A stretch of DNA of 64,000 nucleotides from an uncultured Saprospiraceae bacterium (lineage in GTDB: Bacteria > Bacteroidota > Bacteroidia > Chitinophagales > Saprospiraceae), in contig CALIAU010000012.1 of assembly GCA_938045585.1 (NCBI GenBank), forward strand, positions 124,001 through 188,000. The letters run 5' to 3'. The notes below the pieces were generated by a model that made no database searches, was not told the DNA's origin, and saw only the letters and a list, made by a program, of their open reading frames with translations. Position 1 is the stretch's first letter; the number at the start of each line of letters is the position of its first letter. This document shows, one piece after another, positions 27,989-37,625 of this stretch. A program made the translations under genes and the position numbers.

Positions 27989-29326
27989 ATGTTTGAAACC
28001 TTACCCCAACGGTTTAGAGAACATGGTGTACATACAGATGTACGTACTCTCCTATTGCTCAACAAAGCAATGCACCGTGGTTTGATAAAAACCTTGGGGG
28101 ATGTATATAATGTACTCAAGGGTATAGTTGTAAAAGATCCTGATACCCTAGGTCCTTTTACGAAAGCCTATTATGATTATTTTTTAAATATCGAGATTGA
28201 AGGTGGAGAACGTTTGGATGATGCAATCCTTAGATCTGAGACCTTTAAAAAATGGCGTGAAGATAGATTTGAAGCAATTCAAGATAGGGACTTTGATGCG
28301 GACAAACTCGTCAACGAATTTTTAAGTGAAGTCCATCTTACAAGCTACGACATCAAAGAAATAATAAATGGCAAAGAGCTTATTGACAATGACAATGAAG
28401 TAGAAGATTCTGATAACATTTCCGATCAGCTGGAAGAGCAACGCAGGCTTTTAGAAAAAATGGCAGATTACTCTGGCATGAGTTTAGAAGACTTGCTAAA
28501 ACGATTAGAAGAAATTGCTAAGCAACAACGTGGAAAACATTCTGGCGGTAGTCGATGGATAGGAACTGGAGGCATCAGCCCTTTTGGTCACGGAGGTGCA
28601 GCCAAAGACGGTCTACGCATTGGAGGTACAGGAGGTGGTAAGATGGCAAGAAAGATTCTTAATGATCGTCGGTTCTTTCCTGTGGACAGAGACATGATAG
28701 TCAACGACAACAATGTAGATGCTGCTCTTGCATCTCTGAAGGGTATTATTGAAGAGAGTGCGCACGAACATTTAGATATTAAAAAAACGATAAAGAAAGG
28801 ACTACAACGTGGGGGATTATTCATTCCTGAACTCGTCAGTGAGAAAAATCAAAAATTACAGGTCATGTTATTGATCGATAATGGTGGTTATTCCATGAGT
28901 CCATATGTATATACTGTTCAAAATCTTTTTAAAAAAATGAAAACTAGATTTGCCCATGATCTAGAAACATACTACTTCCACAATACAATCTATGATGTAG
29001 TGTATAGTGATAGCCGACGCACGAAATCCTTCACGATAGAACGCCTCCTTAAAAAAGATCCTAATTATAGAATTTTTATAATTGGAGATGCTTCTATGGC
29101 TAGCTATGAAATTAACAGAACCAGCGTCGAAAGCTATAAAGCACTTACAAAGAAGTTCAAAAAAATTGCTTGGTTAAACCCTGAACCTAAACGACATTGG
29201 CATTTTACTATGACTATTCAATTTTTAGGGGAGCTCGTCCCCATGTATCCTCTGACACCCAAGGGAATTGAAGAAGCAGTGCAAGAAATGAATAGAAAAC
29301 GAGATGAATTCAAGGGCTCTTTATAG
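27989..29326 (+). CDS. CoxE-like von Willebrand factor A domain protein
   Basis: 445 residues from ATG 27989; an upstream in-frame extension to 27920 overlaps the ATPase gene and is rejected. The N-terminal ~280 residues are helical and charged with a glycine-rich patch (SRWIGTGGISPFGHGG). The VWA domain spans about 290-440. Its metal-ion site is altered: where DxSxS is usual there is LLIDNGGYSMSPY, so the first serine is displaced. Paired with the MoxR ATPase, it probably forms a two-part chaperone; the client is not evident from the neighbours. Confidence 0.85.
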   Translation: MFETLPQRFREHGVHTDVRTLLLLNKAMHRGLIKTLGDVYNVLKGIVVKDPDTLGPFTKAYYDYFLNIEIEGGERLDDAILRSETFKKWREDRFEAIQDRDFDADKLVNEFLSEVHLTSYDIKEIINGKELIDNDNEVEDSDNISDQLEEQRRLLEKMADYSGMSLEDLLKRLEEIAKQQRGKHSGGSRWIGTGGISPFGHGGAAKDGLRIGGTGGGKMARKILNDRRFFPVDRDMIVNDNNVDAALASLKGIIEESAHEHLDIKKTIKKGLQRGGLFIPELVSEKNQKLQVMLLIDNGGYSMSPYVYTVQNLFKKMKTRFAHDLETYYFHNTIYDVVYSDSRRTKSFTIERLLKKDPNYRIFIIGDASMASYEINRTSVESYKALTKKFKKIAWLNPEPKRHWHFTMTIQFLGELVPMYPLTPKGIEEAVQEMNRKRDEFKGSL

Positions 29327-29417
29327 CAAAGAGGGCAATATGTTCTGATTTTCGCACGATCTACTGTAACCTTTTCGTAAATTCTTAGTAATTATTATAT
29401 CTATTGACAAGAACTCG

Positions 29418-29957
29418 ATGCTGAACGACGAACAAGTAATGGAATTAGTAGCCCAGGGGGATATCAAGCAACTATCAATTCTCTTTGATAGGTACCATCT
29501 ACGGCTGTATAACTACTTCTATAAAATGAATTATAATAAGGCATTGAGTGAGGATTTGACGCAGAATGTATTTGAAAAAATTATAAAACACAGAAGGACA
29601 TTCAAAAATAAAAATGCCTTTGCTCCCTGGATATTTAGAATCGCAAGAAATGTAAATGTGGACAATTATAGACTGAATAAAATAAAGGTTTCTGAGGAAA
29701 TAGAGGTTGCTAGTATGGACAAAGAAGATGAAGGCTATTGTGGGAATACAGAACAGTACGACATATTAGATAAGGCTATGAGCATGATAAAACCAGAGTA
29801 CAAAGAAATCCTCGTCCTGAAACGTTACCAGGGGATGAAATATAAGGAGATAGGTGCAATATTAGATATCACAGAAAATAATGTGAAGATTAAAGCACAT
29901 CGTGCCATCAAGTCTTTACGCAAACAATATTATAAACTTGAACAATTAAGTGTATGA
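29418..29957 (+). CDS. ECF-type RNA polymerase sigma factor
   Basis: 179 residues: sigma-70 region 2 (about 20-90, LYNYFYKMNYN and LSEDLTQNVFEKIIKHR) and region 4 (about 120-170, YKEILVLKRYQGMKYKEIGAIL). Overlaps the anti-sigma gene by 4 nt (ATGA), which is the classic sigma/anti-sigma arrangement. It probably controls its own operon, although no specific promoter could be identified. Confidence 0.95.
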   Translation: MLNDEQVMELVAQGDIKQLSILFDRYHLRLYNYFYKMNYNKALSEDLTQNVFEKIIKHRRTFKNKNAFAPWIFRIARNVNVDNYRLNKIKVSEEIEVASMDKEDEGYCGNTEQYDILDKAMSMIKPEYKEILVLKRYQGMKYKEIGAILDITENNVKIKAHRAIKSLRKQYYKLEQLSV

Positions 29958-30727
29958 GCGAACTAAATACACAATTAATAGACTTTATTGATAAGAATCT
30001 CAGTGCAGAAGAGCACAGAAAGGTGGAGCAGGCGATTGCTGAATCTTCTGCTCTTAAAGCGGAATATTTAGAACTTAAGCACATGGTGACTCTGATGGAG
30101 AATGCACCACAGTGTACACCAAGCTCTAAGCTAAAAAGCAATTTTGACAGCTTACTTGCTCAAGAGGAAGAGGCAATACAAAGTGCAAAAAAGGGGAAAA
30201 GTATCCTGTTTAATCCTCAATTTTTGATGAAATATGCCGCAGCTGCAGCCTTGCTTCTTGTAGCAGGGTATTTTGTAGGTCAAAATATTGGAAATAAAAA
30301 CACAATAGAAACAATTGCAGAAGAAGGACAGTTTACGGAGGCACAAATGATAGCCATGCTAGACGAACCATCTACTAGTCAACGTATCAAAGCGGTAAAC
30401 ATTGGCTATAATATGGAGGATGCAGATGATAAAATTATAGATGCCTTAATAGAAACCATGCACACAGATGAGAGCGGTAATGTACGCCTTGCTGCAGCGA
30501 ATGCTTTGAAGAAGTTTTCCAGTAATGACAAGGTAGTTGACGCATTGATTTATACCCTAGAAAAATCAAATGACCCTATGGTCACGATAGAAGTAATAAA
30601 TATACTCGCAAGTATTAAAGAAAAGAAAGCTCTAGAACCTTTAGAAAAAATTGCTAAGAGTAATTCGCACTTAAATTTTGTAAAGGACGAGGCCGAGGTC
30701 GGCATATTTAAACTAAAAACGATTTAA
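29954..30727 (+). CDS. Membrane anti-sigma factor with exported HEAT-repeat domain
   Basis: 257 residues. N-terminal cytosolic part (1 to about 85, DFIDKNLSAEEHRKVEQAI, typical of zinc-less anti-sigma factors), one membrane helix (about 92-112, AAAAALLLVAGYFVG) and an exported C-terminal domain of HEAT-like helical repeats (about 130-257, VRLAAANALKKF and VTIEVINILASI). HEAT repeats usually bind proteins, so the domain may sense an envelope partner. Encoded directly after the sigma factor and before the DUF4097-like protein. Confidence 0.88.
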   Translation: MSELNTQLIDFIDKNLSAEEHRKVEQAIAESSALKAEYLELKHMVTLMENAPQCTPSSKLKSNFDSLLAQEEEAIQSAKKGKSILFNPQFLMKYAAAAALLLVAGYFVGQNIGNKNTIETIAEEGQFTEAQMIAMLDEPSTSQRIKAVNIGYNMEDADDKIIDALIETMHTDESGNVRLAAANALKKFSSNDKVVDALIYTLEKSNDPMVTIEVINILASIKEKKALEPLEKIAKSNSHLNFVKDEAEVGIFKLKTI

Positions 30728-30737
30728 TTTTTTTACT

Positions 30738-31529
30738 ATGAAACTTAACATATTTACAATCACATTATTATTAACACTCGCTCCATTTTTAATAACTGCT
30801 CAAAGCCAGTATGAGGTCAATAAAAGTTCGGGAACCTTAAAGGTCCTCAGCCTAAGTGATGTTAGCATTGAAGGCTATGATGGCAACAAGATTGTCTTCA
30901 TCAATGTAGACAGAGATGAAGAAGAAAACTCCAGAGCGCAGGGACTAAAAGCCTATAACGTAGGAGGCCTAGAAGACAATTCAGGAATTGGTCTTTCAGT
31001 AATAGAAGATGGTACAAGTGTTACCGTGCGTGAAATTTCTAATGATGATTGCTGTGGTTGTCAGGATGAATATACTATCCGCGTACCAAAGAAAATGAAC
31101 ATTCTCATGGAATACACAAGTAATGGTGGAGATGATATAAATATTTCCAATGTGGATGGTGAGATAGAACTCAATGTTACCCATAATGATATTATGCTAA
31201 AAGATGTAACAGGACCAATGTCAGTAAAGAGTGTTCACGGAGATATAGATGTCATCTTTTCTCAGGTGAGTCAATCCAACCCTGTAACAGTTGCCTCTGT
31301 ATATGGATACATTGATATTACCATGCCAAGCAACACAAAGGCAAACATGAACGTGGTCATGAATAACGGATCTTTATACTCAGATCTGAACATAAATGTA
31401 TTAAACAAGAATATCAATAGAAATCAGAATGAGCAGGACACCAAAAAGATAAATGCCAATCTAAATGGTGGTGGTGTTGCATTTAATTTGAGCACACGAT
31501 ATGAGGATATTTATATCCGAGCAAAATAA
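30738..31529 (+). CDS. Exported DUF4097-like beta-helical protein
   Basis: 263 residues with a signal peptide (1 to about 21, ending FLITAQ). The mature part has short repeated beta units (INISNVDGEIELNVTHNDI, SVKSVHGDIDV, VASVYGYIDI) resembling the DUF4097 putative adhesin fold. An odd DDCCGCQDE motif holds three clustered cysteines and could bind metal or form disulfides. It is the third gene of the sigma/anti-sigma operon (10-nt gap), so it is a good candidate for the signal or the output of that system. Confidence 0.82.
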   Translation: MKLNIFTITLLLTLAPFLITAQSQYEVNKSSGTLKVLSLSDVSIEGYDGNKIVFINVDRDEEENSRAQGLKAYNVGGLEDNSGIGLSVIEDGTSVTVREISNDDCCGCQDEYTIRVPKKMNILMEYTSNGGDDINISNVDGEIELNVTHNDIMLKDVTGPMSVKSVHGDIDVIFSQVSQSNPVTVASVYGYIDITMPSNTKANMNVVMNNGSLYSDLNINVLNKNINRNQNEQDTKKINANLNGGGVAFNLSTRYEDIYIRAK

Positions 31530-31669
31530 AATATGAAAGAGATGCAACTTCCGAAAAAATGCATTGTCTTTAGATAGAAGATTAGAACGACTTGGTCGAA
31601 TTATTTGATAAGAACGAGACCTGAGAACTATCTTTATATAGACTTTACTAACCATTCAATATAAACGAA

Positions 31670-34102
31670 ATGAAACGCTTACTTTTAGTATTCGTATTAG
31701 TACAGCTTTGCAATCATGGATTTTCTCAAAAATCGGTTACAGCCACTCGAACCGATGCAGCAATCTCCATAGATGGTATACTTGATGAAGAAGCCTGGGA
31801 AACAGCTGAAACAATCAGTGATTTCATGCGATTCAGACCTACCCCAGGAGAGCTAACCGTACATACAGAGGTAAAAGTTTTATACGATGATCAAGCAATG
31901 TACATCTCTGGATACATGAAAGATGTGAGTAGAGATAGTATTATGACCCAACTTACGGAAAGAGATAATTTTGGGAATACAGATTTCTTTGGAGTGATTA
32001 TGGATACGTATGGGAATGCCACAGAAGGCTATGAATTTCTAGTGGGAGCTACAGGCGTACAGTTTGATGCAAGAATATCCGCTTACAACGAGGATACAAA
32101 CTGGGATGCCGTTTGGAATAGTGCTGTGCACATAGACAAAACATCTTGGTATGTAGAGATAGAAATCCCCTACTCTGCTATACGTTTTCCCAAGAAAAAA
32201 GTACAAGAATGGAAAATTAACTTTACGCGTAGAAGAAACGCAGATGGGTCCCAAGTATCATGGGCTGAAATGGATTTAACCCGAGACGCACCTTTTTTAA
32301 ACTGCATTGGTCAATTAGATGGTATTGTAGATATCAAGCCACCATTACGACTTTCTTTTTCACCCTATGCGTCCACCTACTTTCAACATTCACGTGATGC
32401 AAGTAGAGACCCGGTGAATAGTAGTGGCTATTCCTATAATGGTGGTATGGATGTTAAATATGGAATCAATGATGCCTTTACCTTAGACATGACATTAATA
32501 CCGGACTTTGGGCAGGTACAGTCTGATGACCAAATTTTAAATCTGACTCCCTTTGAGGTGCAGTTTAATGAGCAGCGTCAGTTTTTTACAGAAGGAACAG
32601 AATTATTTGACAAAGCTGGTTTGTTCTATTCTCGGCGTGTTGGTGGAAACCCAATCGGGCAATACAAGGTCTATGACCATATGCTCGACAATGAAGAATT
32701 AGCTACAAACCCACAAAATTCACAACTGTATAATGCTACAAAAATATCTGGACGTACTTCTAAAGGAACAGGTATTGGAATTTTCAATGCGGTAAGTGCA
32801 GCCACGCATGCTACCATAAAAGATGTGGCGTCAGATGATGTAAGAGAATTCCTTACTGCACCACTTACAAATTATAATGTGTTTGTTGTAGATCAAAACC
32901 TCCGTAATAACTCTTCCATCTCTTTTAGCAATACGAACGTATGGAGAAATAGCGACGAGTACCATAATGCCAATGTGAGTGCTCTCACCTTTAGCTTAAA
33001 AAATTCTTCTCAATCTTGGGGAATAGATGGCAATAATCGCCTTTCTCAGATTATTAATAAAGATGGTGAAAACGTAATTGGCCATAACACGTATTTTGGA
33101 ATTGATAAATTGTCAGGTAATATAAATTTAGGTGCAGGATTTAGTCAGGTAAGTAAAGACTATAATCAAAATGATCTAGGCTTCCAGAGAAATAATAATT
33201 TCAGAGATTTTGATGTTTATCTCAACTACAAAAAATTTGATGGGCTTTGGTTTTTTAATCAGTTTCAATCCTGGTTTAATGCAGCACAAAGACGTCTATA
33301 CGAACCAGAAAGTTTTATAGGCAACTACTTCAATGTAGGATTCTGGGGACAGGCCAAGAATTTCTGGAGCTTTAATATGTTTGCAAATCTAAATCCCGAA
33401 TCTAATGACTTTTTTGAACCACGAGTAGATGGAAAGGTATTTAAGCGCATCTCTAACGTTAACATTGGAACAAATATAAATTCTGATTGGCGTAAGCCCT
33501 TCCAAATGTATCTATTTGGATTCTATTCAAAGGCAGAACAAGAAGGCATGTATTCCTATCAAATAGGTTTAGGACCAAGATATAGATTTAGTGATAGATT
33601 TACTTTTAGTCTTTATACAAGCTATGACAATTCATTAAATCGAAGAGGATTTGTTGATTACATCAGTGACGATGAAATTATTTTTGGAAGACGTGATGTT
33701 ACAACAGTTACGAACATAATGGGTGGAACCTATAGCTTTAATGCAACGCAGGGAATAGATCTGCGCGTAAGACATTATTGGTCAAAGGTACAATATGATT
33801 CTTTCCATCAACTTATGGAGGACGGCTTTCTAGGTAACACAGATTATCAAACGTTTAATGATTTTAGCTTTAATTCATTGTCGCTAGATTTAGTGTACAA
33901 ATGGCGTTTTGCCCCAGGAAGTGATATCTTCTTTGTATGGAAAAACAATATACTGGGTTTTGATTCCGACGAAAATGTGGATTACAGAGATTTCAATTAT
34001 AGAAATAGTTTGAGTCAACTAGGTGATCTTCCACAAAACAACAGTTTGTCTTTGCGCATAGTTTACTTCATTGACTACAACAGAATCAAGAACGCAATTT
34101 AA
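31670..34102 (+). CDS. CBM9-like / DUF5916 outer membrane protein
   Basis: 810 residues with a signal peptide (1 to about 19). The N-terminal domain (about 20-220, ISIDGILDEEAWETA and WYVEIEIPYSAIRFP) is a CBM9-like carbohydrate-binding fold. The remaining ~580 residues match DUF5916 and look like a large beta-barrel (PDFGQVQSDDQILNLTPFE, a C-terminal LSLRIVYFIDYN). Possibly surface glycan binding or uptake, which is inference from the fold. A TATCTTTA near-promoter lies about 35 nt upstream, so it need not belong to the sigma operon. A strong terminator follows. Confidence 0.9.
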   Translation: MKRLLLVFVLVQLCNHGFSQKSVTATRTDAAISIDGILDEEAWETAETISDFMRFRPTPGELTVHTEVKVLYDDQAMYISGYMKDVSRDSIMTQLTERDNFGNTDFFGVIMDTYGNATEGYEFLVGATGVQFDARISAYNEDTNWDAVWNSAVHIDKTSWYVEIEIPYSAIRFPKKKVQEWKINFTRRRNADGSQVSWAEMDLTRDAPFLNCIGQLDGIVDIKPPLRLSFSPYASTYFQHSRDASRDPVNSSGYSYNGGMDVKYGINDAFTLDMTLIPDFGQVQSDDQILNLTPFEVQFNEQRQFFTEGTELFDKAGLFYSRRVGGNPIGQYKVYDHMLDNEELATNPQNSQLYNATKISGRTSKGTGIGIFNAVSAATHATIKDVASDDVREFLTAPLTNYNVFVVDQNLRNNSSISFSNTNVWRNSDEYHNANVSALTFSLKNSSQSWGIDGNNRLSQIINKDGENVIGHNTYFGIDKLSGNINLGAGFSQVSKDYNQNDLGFQRNNNFRDFDVYLNYKKFDGLWFFNQFQSWFNAAQRRLYEPESFIGNYFNVGFWGQAKNFWSFNMFANLNPESNDFFEPRVDGKVFKRISNVNIGTNINSDWRKPFQMYLFGFYSKAEQEGMYSYQIGLGPRYRFSDRFTFSLYTSYDNSLNRRGFVDYISDDEIIFGRRDVTTVTNIMGGTYSFNATQGIDLRVRHYWSKVQYDSFHQLMEDGFLGNTDYQTFNDFSFNSLSLDLVYKWRFAPGSDIFFVWKNNILGFDSDENVDYRDFNYRNSLSQLGDLPQNNSLSLRIVYFIDYNRIKNAI

Positions 34103-34136
34103 ATTAGAATTCTATTTATTATAAAAGGGTGTTTAA

Positions 34137-34172
34137 AGGAATGACTTTCTCAGTCATTCCTATTTTTTTTTG
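34137..34172 (+). terminator. Intrinsic terminator after the DUF5916 gene
   Basis: AGGAATGACT and AGTCATTCCT form a perfect 10-bp stem over a 5-nt loop, followed by a run of T broken only by one A. Confidence 0.93.
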
Positions 34173-34218
34173 TGAATGTTTTTTGCTTATTTATCTTTAT
34201 TAGATAACAAAAAGCATT

Positions 34219-34635
34219 ATGGATCCAATTTTTAAAAACATACTCGCAGTGATAGCTGGCATCCTTGTAGGGATGGTAGTAAACTACAGTCTTATAACTA
34301 TAGGCTCTTCCATCATTCCCGCGCCTGATGGCGTAGATGTAAATGATGTCAACTCTTTAAAAGACAATGTGCATCTATTTCAATTTAAGCATTTCATTTT
34401 TCCATTTTTAGGTCATGCACTGGGAACATTAGCTGGAGCTTTTATTGCTGCTAGAACTGCAGCGACATATAAATTGCCAATTGCCTTAGTGATTGGTGCC
34501 TTTTTTCTTTTAGGTGGTATCGCCATGATCATGATGGTGCCCTCACCTACCTGGTTTTCAACACTAGATTTAGGCTTGGCATATTTACCTATGGGTTGGT
34601 TAGGAGCTAAACTTGCAGGCAATAAATCTTGGTAG
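34219..34635 (+). CDS. Small four-helix membrane protein, unknown function
   Basis: 138 residues with four predicted membrane helices (about 8-30, 58-78, 85-105 and 112-132), for example VIAGILVGMVVNYSLITIG and LGHALGTLAGAFIAAR. Similar small glycine/alanine-rich proteins are common in Bacteroidota and unnamed. TATCTTTA, about 20 nt upstream, resembles a -7 element. No motif suggests transport or enzymatic activity. Confidence 0.75.
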   Translation: MDPIFKNILAVIAGILVGMVVNYSLITIGSSIIPAPDGVDVNDVNSLKDNVHLFQFKHFIFPFLGHALGTLAGAFIAARTAATYKLPIALVIGAFFLLGGIAMIMMVPSPTWFSTLDLGLAYLPMGWLGAKLAGNKSW

Positions 34636-34667
34636 CCTGAATTTTAATTATCTTCGGGACTACGTAC

Positions 34668-35075
34668 ATGACTGAACATACAGAAATACAGCTAAGTCCC
34701 AAGCCCCGTGGCTTTCATATTATTACGCAAGAGGTTTTATCGCAAATTAATCTACCGGAGAAAGGTATATTTCATTTGTTCATTAAACACACCTCTGCAG
34801 GTATTACTATTAATGAAAATGCTGATCCAGATGTATTAGTTGACTTTGAATCTTTCTTCAATAAAATAGTGCCTGAAAATATGCCCTTCCTTAAACACAC
34901 TGTGGAAGGACCGGACGATATGCCAGCACATGTTAAAGCAAGCATGGTAGGGTTTTCTATCAGTATTCCAATTATAGGACACCATTTGGCCCTAGGAACC
35001 TGGCAAGGAATTTATTTATGTGAATTTAGAAATCGAGCCAGACAGCGCAGTTTAATTGCAACAATTACACATTGA
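34668..35075 (+). CDS. YjbQ/UPF0047 family protein
   Basis: 135 residues, the full length of the YjbQ family (secondary thiamine-phosphate synthase enzyme; the in vivo role is unclear). Signature residues: FIKHTSAGITINENADPDV, VEGPDDMPAHVKASMVG and GTWQGIYLCEFR. The stop overlaps the start of the LysE-family gene by one base (TGATG), which suggests coupling. Confidence 0.93.
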   Translation: MTEHTEIQLSPKPRGFHIITQEVLSQINLPEKGIFHLFIKHTSAGITINENADPDVLVDFESFFNKIVPENMPFLKHTVEGPDDMPAHVKASMVGFSISIPIIGHHLALGTWQGIYLCEFRNRARQRSLIATITH

Positions 35076-35692
35076 TGGAATTTATTATTGAAGGTATATT
35101 ATTAGGTCTCTTCTTAGCCATTTCGATGGGCCCTATCTTTGTTACCCTAACCCAAGCTTCTATTGAAAAAGGAGCGCTGGCAGGATTAACAGTAGGGTTT
35201 GGAGTTTGGATTAGTGATATACTTATCTTGGGTGCTTGTCTGCTCACTATTGGAAAAATAAATCAGGTAGTAAATGGAGAAAGTTTTCAATTTTGGATGG
35301 GACTTTCAGGCGCTCTAGTTCTTTTTGTTTTTGGTGTCATGCTTTTGATTAAAAAACCTGTATTAAGCGAAGCCAAAGAAATGCTATCTGTAAAAAGTTT
35401 TGCTACCTTCTTCACCAAAGGTTTTTTAATAAATACGATAAATCCATTCACTTTTATATTCTGGCTGAGTGTACTTTCTACCTATATGATAGGTAGAAAA
35501 ACAAGCAATCAGGACCTAAGCATTTTGCTTTTCACTATTATGTTTATGATAATTATTTCCGATAGCTTCAAGGTATTTCTTGCTAAACTTATTCGGAATA
35601 AATTAGAGTATAAACATCTCGTAATTATAAGTCAGTCAGCAGGAGTTGGTTTGATTATTTTTGCAGCTGTGATGTTGTACCGGGTGGTGTAA
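35075..35692 (+). CDS. LysE-family amino-acid exporter
   Basis: 205 residues from ATG 35075 (the TTG just before it is less likely). LysE/RhtB signatures: AISMGPIFVTLTQASIEKG near the start and FLINTINPFTFIFWLSVL in the middle; about six membrane helices. Predicted inner-membrane exporter of amino acids or a related small molecule. Coupled to the YjbQ gene; the functional relation is unknown. Confidence 0.9.
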   Translation: MEFIIEGILLGLFLAISMGPIFVTLTQASIEKGALAGLTVGFGVWISDILILGACLLTIGKINQVVNGESFQFWMGLSGALVLFVFGVMLLIKKPVLSEAKEMLSVKSFATFFTKGFLINTINPFTFIFWLSVLSTYMIGRKTSNQDLSILLFTIMFMIIISDSFKVFLAKLIRNKLEYKHLVIISQSAGVGLIIFAAVMLYRVV

Positions 35693-35716
35693 TTCTTAAA
35701 AATAATTTACTTAAAA

Positions 35717-36514
35717 TTAATCCGCACCTCGTATCCCTAAATAAGACCTATATCTATTCGCAAAGGCTTTCATCTGAATGAGTTGCTGTTGCGTAAATTT
35801 ATTCACAAAACAATTGTAATTCATATGATTCACACATTCTTCCTGTGGATCCTGAAGTCCTAAGACCAGCTTTTGTGCTTCAGATAACTCCCAAGGGTGG
35901 GCTAAACTAAAGTAATGCCCCAACTCATGGTACAAGGAGTATTTAAATTCTAATCCTTCAAACGACACCATCAATCTATCCATCTCTGGAGCTACCTTTG
36001 CATAGCCTTCATGGTAGTCATTATATAGAGGTGTAAATCCATGCAGTTTGCGACCTGGTGTTTCTTCTAAGGTTTCCATTACAAAGACATTGATGTAACC
36101 CAATTCTGCAACTTCTCTAGAAAGTTCGTCAAAGAGCTGACCCCCATCTAAATAATCTTGATAGACAGTAGGTAATTTGTATTTGCTTTCTAAGCGTATC
36201 ACCTTATGCTTTCTAAACTCAATACTTCCTTCAAATAAACTATTTAACTCCAAGAGATTTGTCTGAATGGTTGGGAGCTGGGATTCTATTTCTCGATTAA
36301 CAATAAAAAAGTTGATGCCTATTTGCAATTGGGAACTGTCAATCTTAGTGTAGAAAATATTTTCAAAACTTTTGAGCAATTCATTCTGAGCCATACAATC
36401 AACCCCACAACCAGCAGGTACAGTATGCGAAGCATTCCCAGAACTCTTATTTGAAATTTTGGAGCTTTTACAGGAAGTTGTGATGATAATAAGTATTAAA
36501 CAGATATATCTCAC
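35717..36514 (-). CDS. Metzincin-like (M43/pappalysin-type) lipoprotein metallopeptidase
   Basis: 265 residues. Lipobox ITTSC (Cys15) predicts a lipoprotein. The zinc motif HELGHYFSLAH (His196, Glu197, His200, His206) follows the metzincin pattern HExxHxxGxxH, but the conserved glycine is serine. A Met-turn candidate, NHMNYNC (Met231), lies 25 residues later and is followed by KFTQQQLIQM, as in pappalysin-like enzymes. Probably a periplasmic or surface protease with an altered helix turn; activity is unproven. Confidence 0.8.
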   Translation of the reverse strand: MRYICLILIIITTSCKSSKISNKSSGNASHTVPAGCGVDCMAQNELLKSFENIFYTKIDSSQLQIGINFFIVNREIESQLPTIQTNLLELNSLFEGSIEFRKHKVIRLESKYKLPTVYQDYLDGGQLFDELSREVAELGYINVFVMETLEETPGRKLHGFTPLYNDYHEGYAKVAPEMDRLMVSFEGLEFKYSLYHELGHYFSLAHPWELSEAQKLVLGLQDPQEECVNHMNYNCFVNKFTQQQLIQMKAFANRYRSYLGIRGAD

Positions 36515-36587
36515 AGTGTATTTTTATTTCTTTTGAAATTACATTAATTCTAAGAAATAGCTGATAAATTAGAACTGATTGGTGTAA

Positions 36588-37565
36588 TTACTTTTTGCGC
36601 TCAGTAACGAAGGCTACTAACTGAAAGAGAGACGCTCTTGCTTCATTTTCTGGAAGTGTGCTTAGAATATCTTCTGCCCTCTTTCTAAACTCCATCATCT
36701 TTTCGTGGGCATACTCCATACCTCCACTCCCTCGCACATAGGTGATTATTTCTTTTACCTTGCGCGGATTCTCACTATCGCGCTTTATGTAATTTAAAAA
36801 CTTCTTCTTCGTTTTTTCATCTGCCTTAGAAAGTGCATAGATAAGAGGTAGGGTCATCTTCTTTTCCTTAATGTCTATTCCCTTTGGCTTGCCTATGACA
36901 TCATCTCCAAAATCAAAGAGATCATCTTTCAACTGAAAGGCCATCCCTATCTGTTCTCCAAATTCGCCTATCTTTTCTAGATGCTCTTCATCCTGCGTAA
37001 TCGATGCTGCGCCCGCCTTACAAGCTGCCTTTATTAAGGAAGCTGTTTTTCCCCTGATGATATCATAATAGATATCTTCCTTTATATCTAACTTTCTAGC
37101 CTTTTCCATTTGCAACAACTCCCCTTCTGCTAATTCCTTTACCGCCTTGGAAACTATTTGCAAGAGAGTATATCGTTCGTTTTCTAAGGCCAAAAGCAAA
37201 CCCTTGGATAACAGATAATCACCTACTATAACGGCTATCTTATTTTTCCACAAAGCATTAATAGAGAAAAAACCACGTCGTTCGTTCGAATCATCGATAA
37301 CATCATCATGTACTAAAGAAGCGGTATGCAGTAGTTCTACTAATGAGGCTGCATCATGCGTTGCCTTGTCTACATCGCCAAAAAGCTTAGCTGAGAGAAA
37401 AACAAGCATAGGACGTACTTGTTTACCCTTCCTTTGAACGATATAATGCATAATCTTATCTAGTAGAGGAACGGTGCTCTCTACAGATTTTTTGAAATGA
37501 GATTCAAATTCCTTGAGCTCATTGTCAATAGGTTTCTTTATATCGTTGAGGGATATCTTAGCCAT
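36588..37565 (-). CDS. Polyprenyl diphosphate synthase (trans-isoprenyl)
   Basis: 325 residues with both aspartate-rich motifs: first HDDVIDD (Asp87, Asp88, Asp91) and second QLKDDLFDF near residue 218, plus KGKQVRPMLVF and GKPKGIDIKEKKMTLPL. Adds isopentenyl units to make a long-chain prenyl diphosphate, probably the side-chain precursor of menaquinone (inference from length and family). The glycosyltransferase gene lies 60 nt upstream on the same strand. Confidence 0.95.
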   Translation of the reverse strand: MAKISLNDIKKPIDNELKEFESHFKKSVESTVPLLDKIMHYIVQRKGKQVRPMLVFLSAKLFGDVDKATHDAASLVELLHTASLVHDDVIDDSNERRGFFSINALWKNKIAVIVGDYLLSKGLLLALENERYTLLQIVSKAVKELAEGELLQMEKARKLDIKEDIYYDIIRGKTASLIKAACKAGAASITQDEEHLEKIGEFGEQIGMAFQLKDDLFDFGDDVIGKPKGIDIKEKKMTLPLIYALSKADEKTKKKFLNYIKRDSENPRKVKEIITYVRGSGGMEYAHEKMMEFRKRAEDILSTLPENEARASLFQLVAFVTERKK

Positions 37566-37625
37566 TTATAATTGAACACAATTTACAAATCTCTTGTTCA
37601 AAAAAGAATGTTTTATCTGCTCAGC

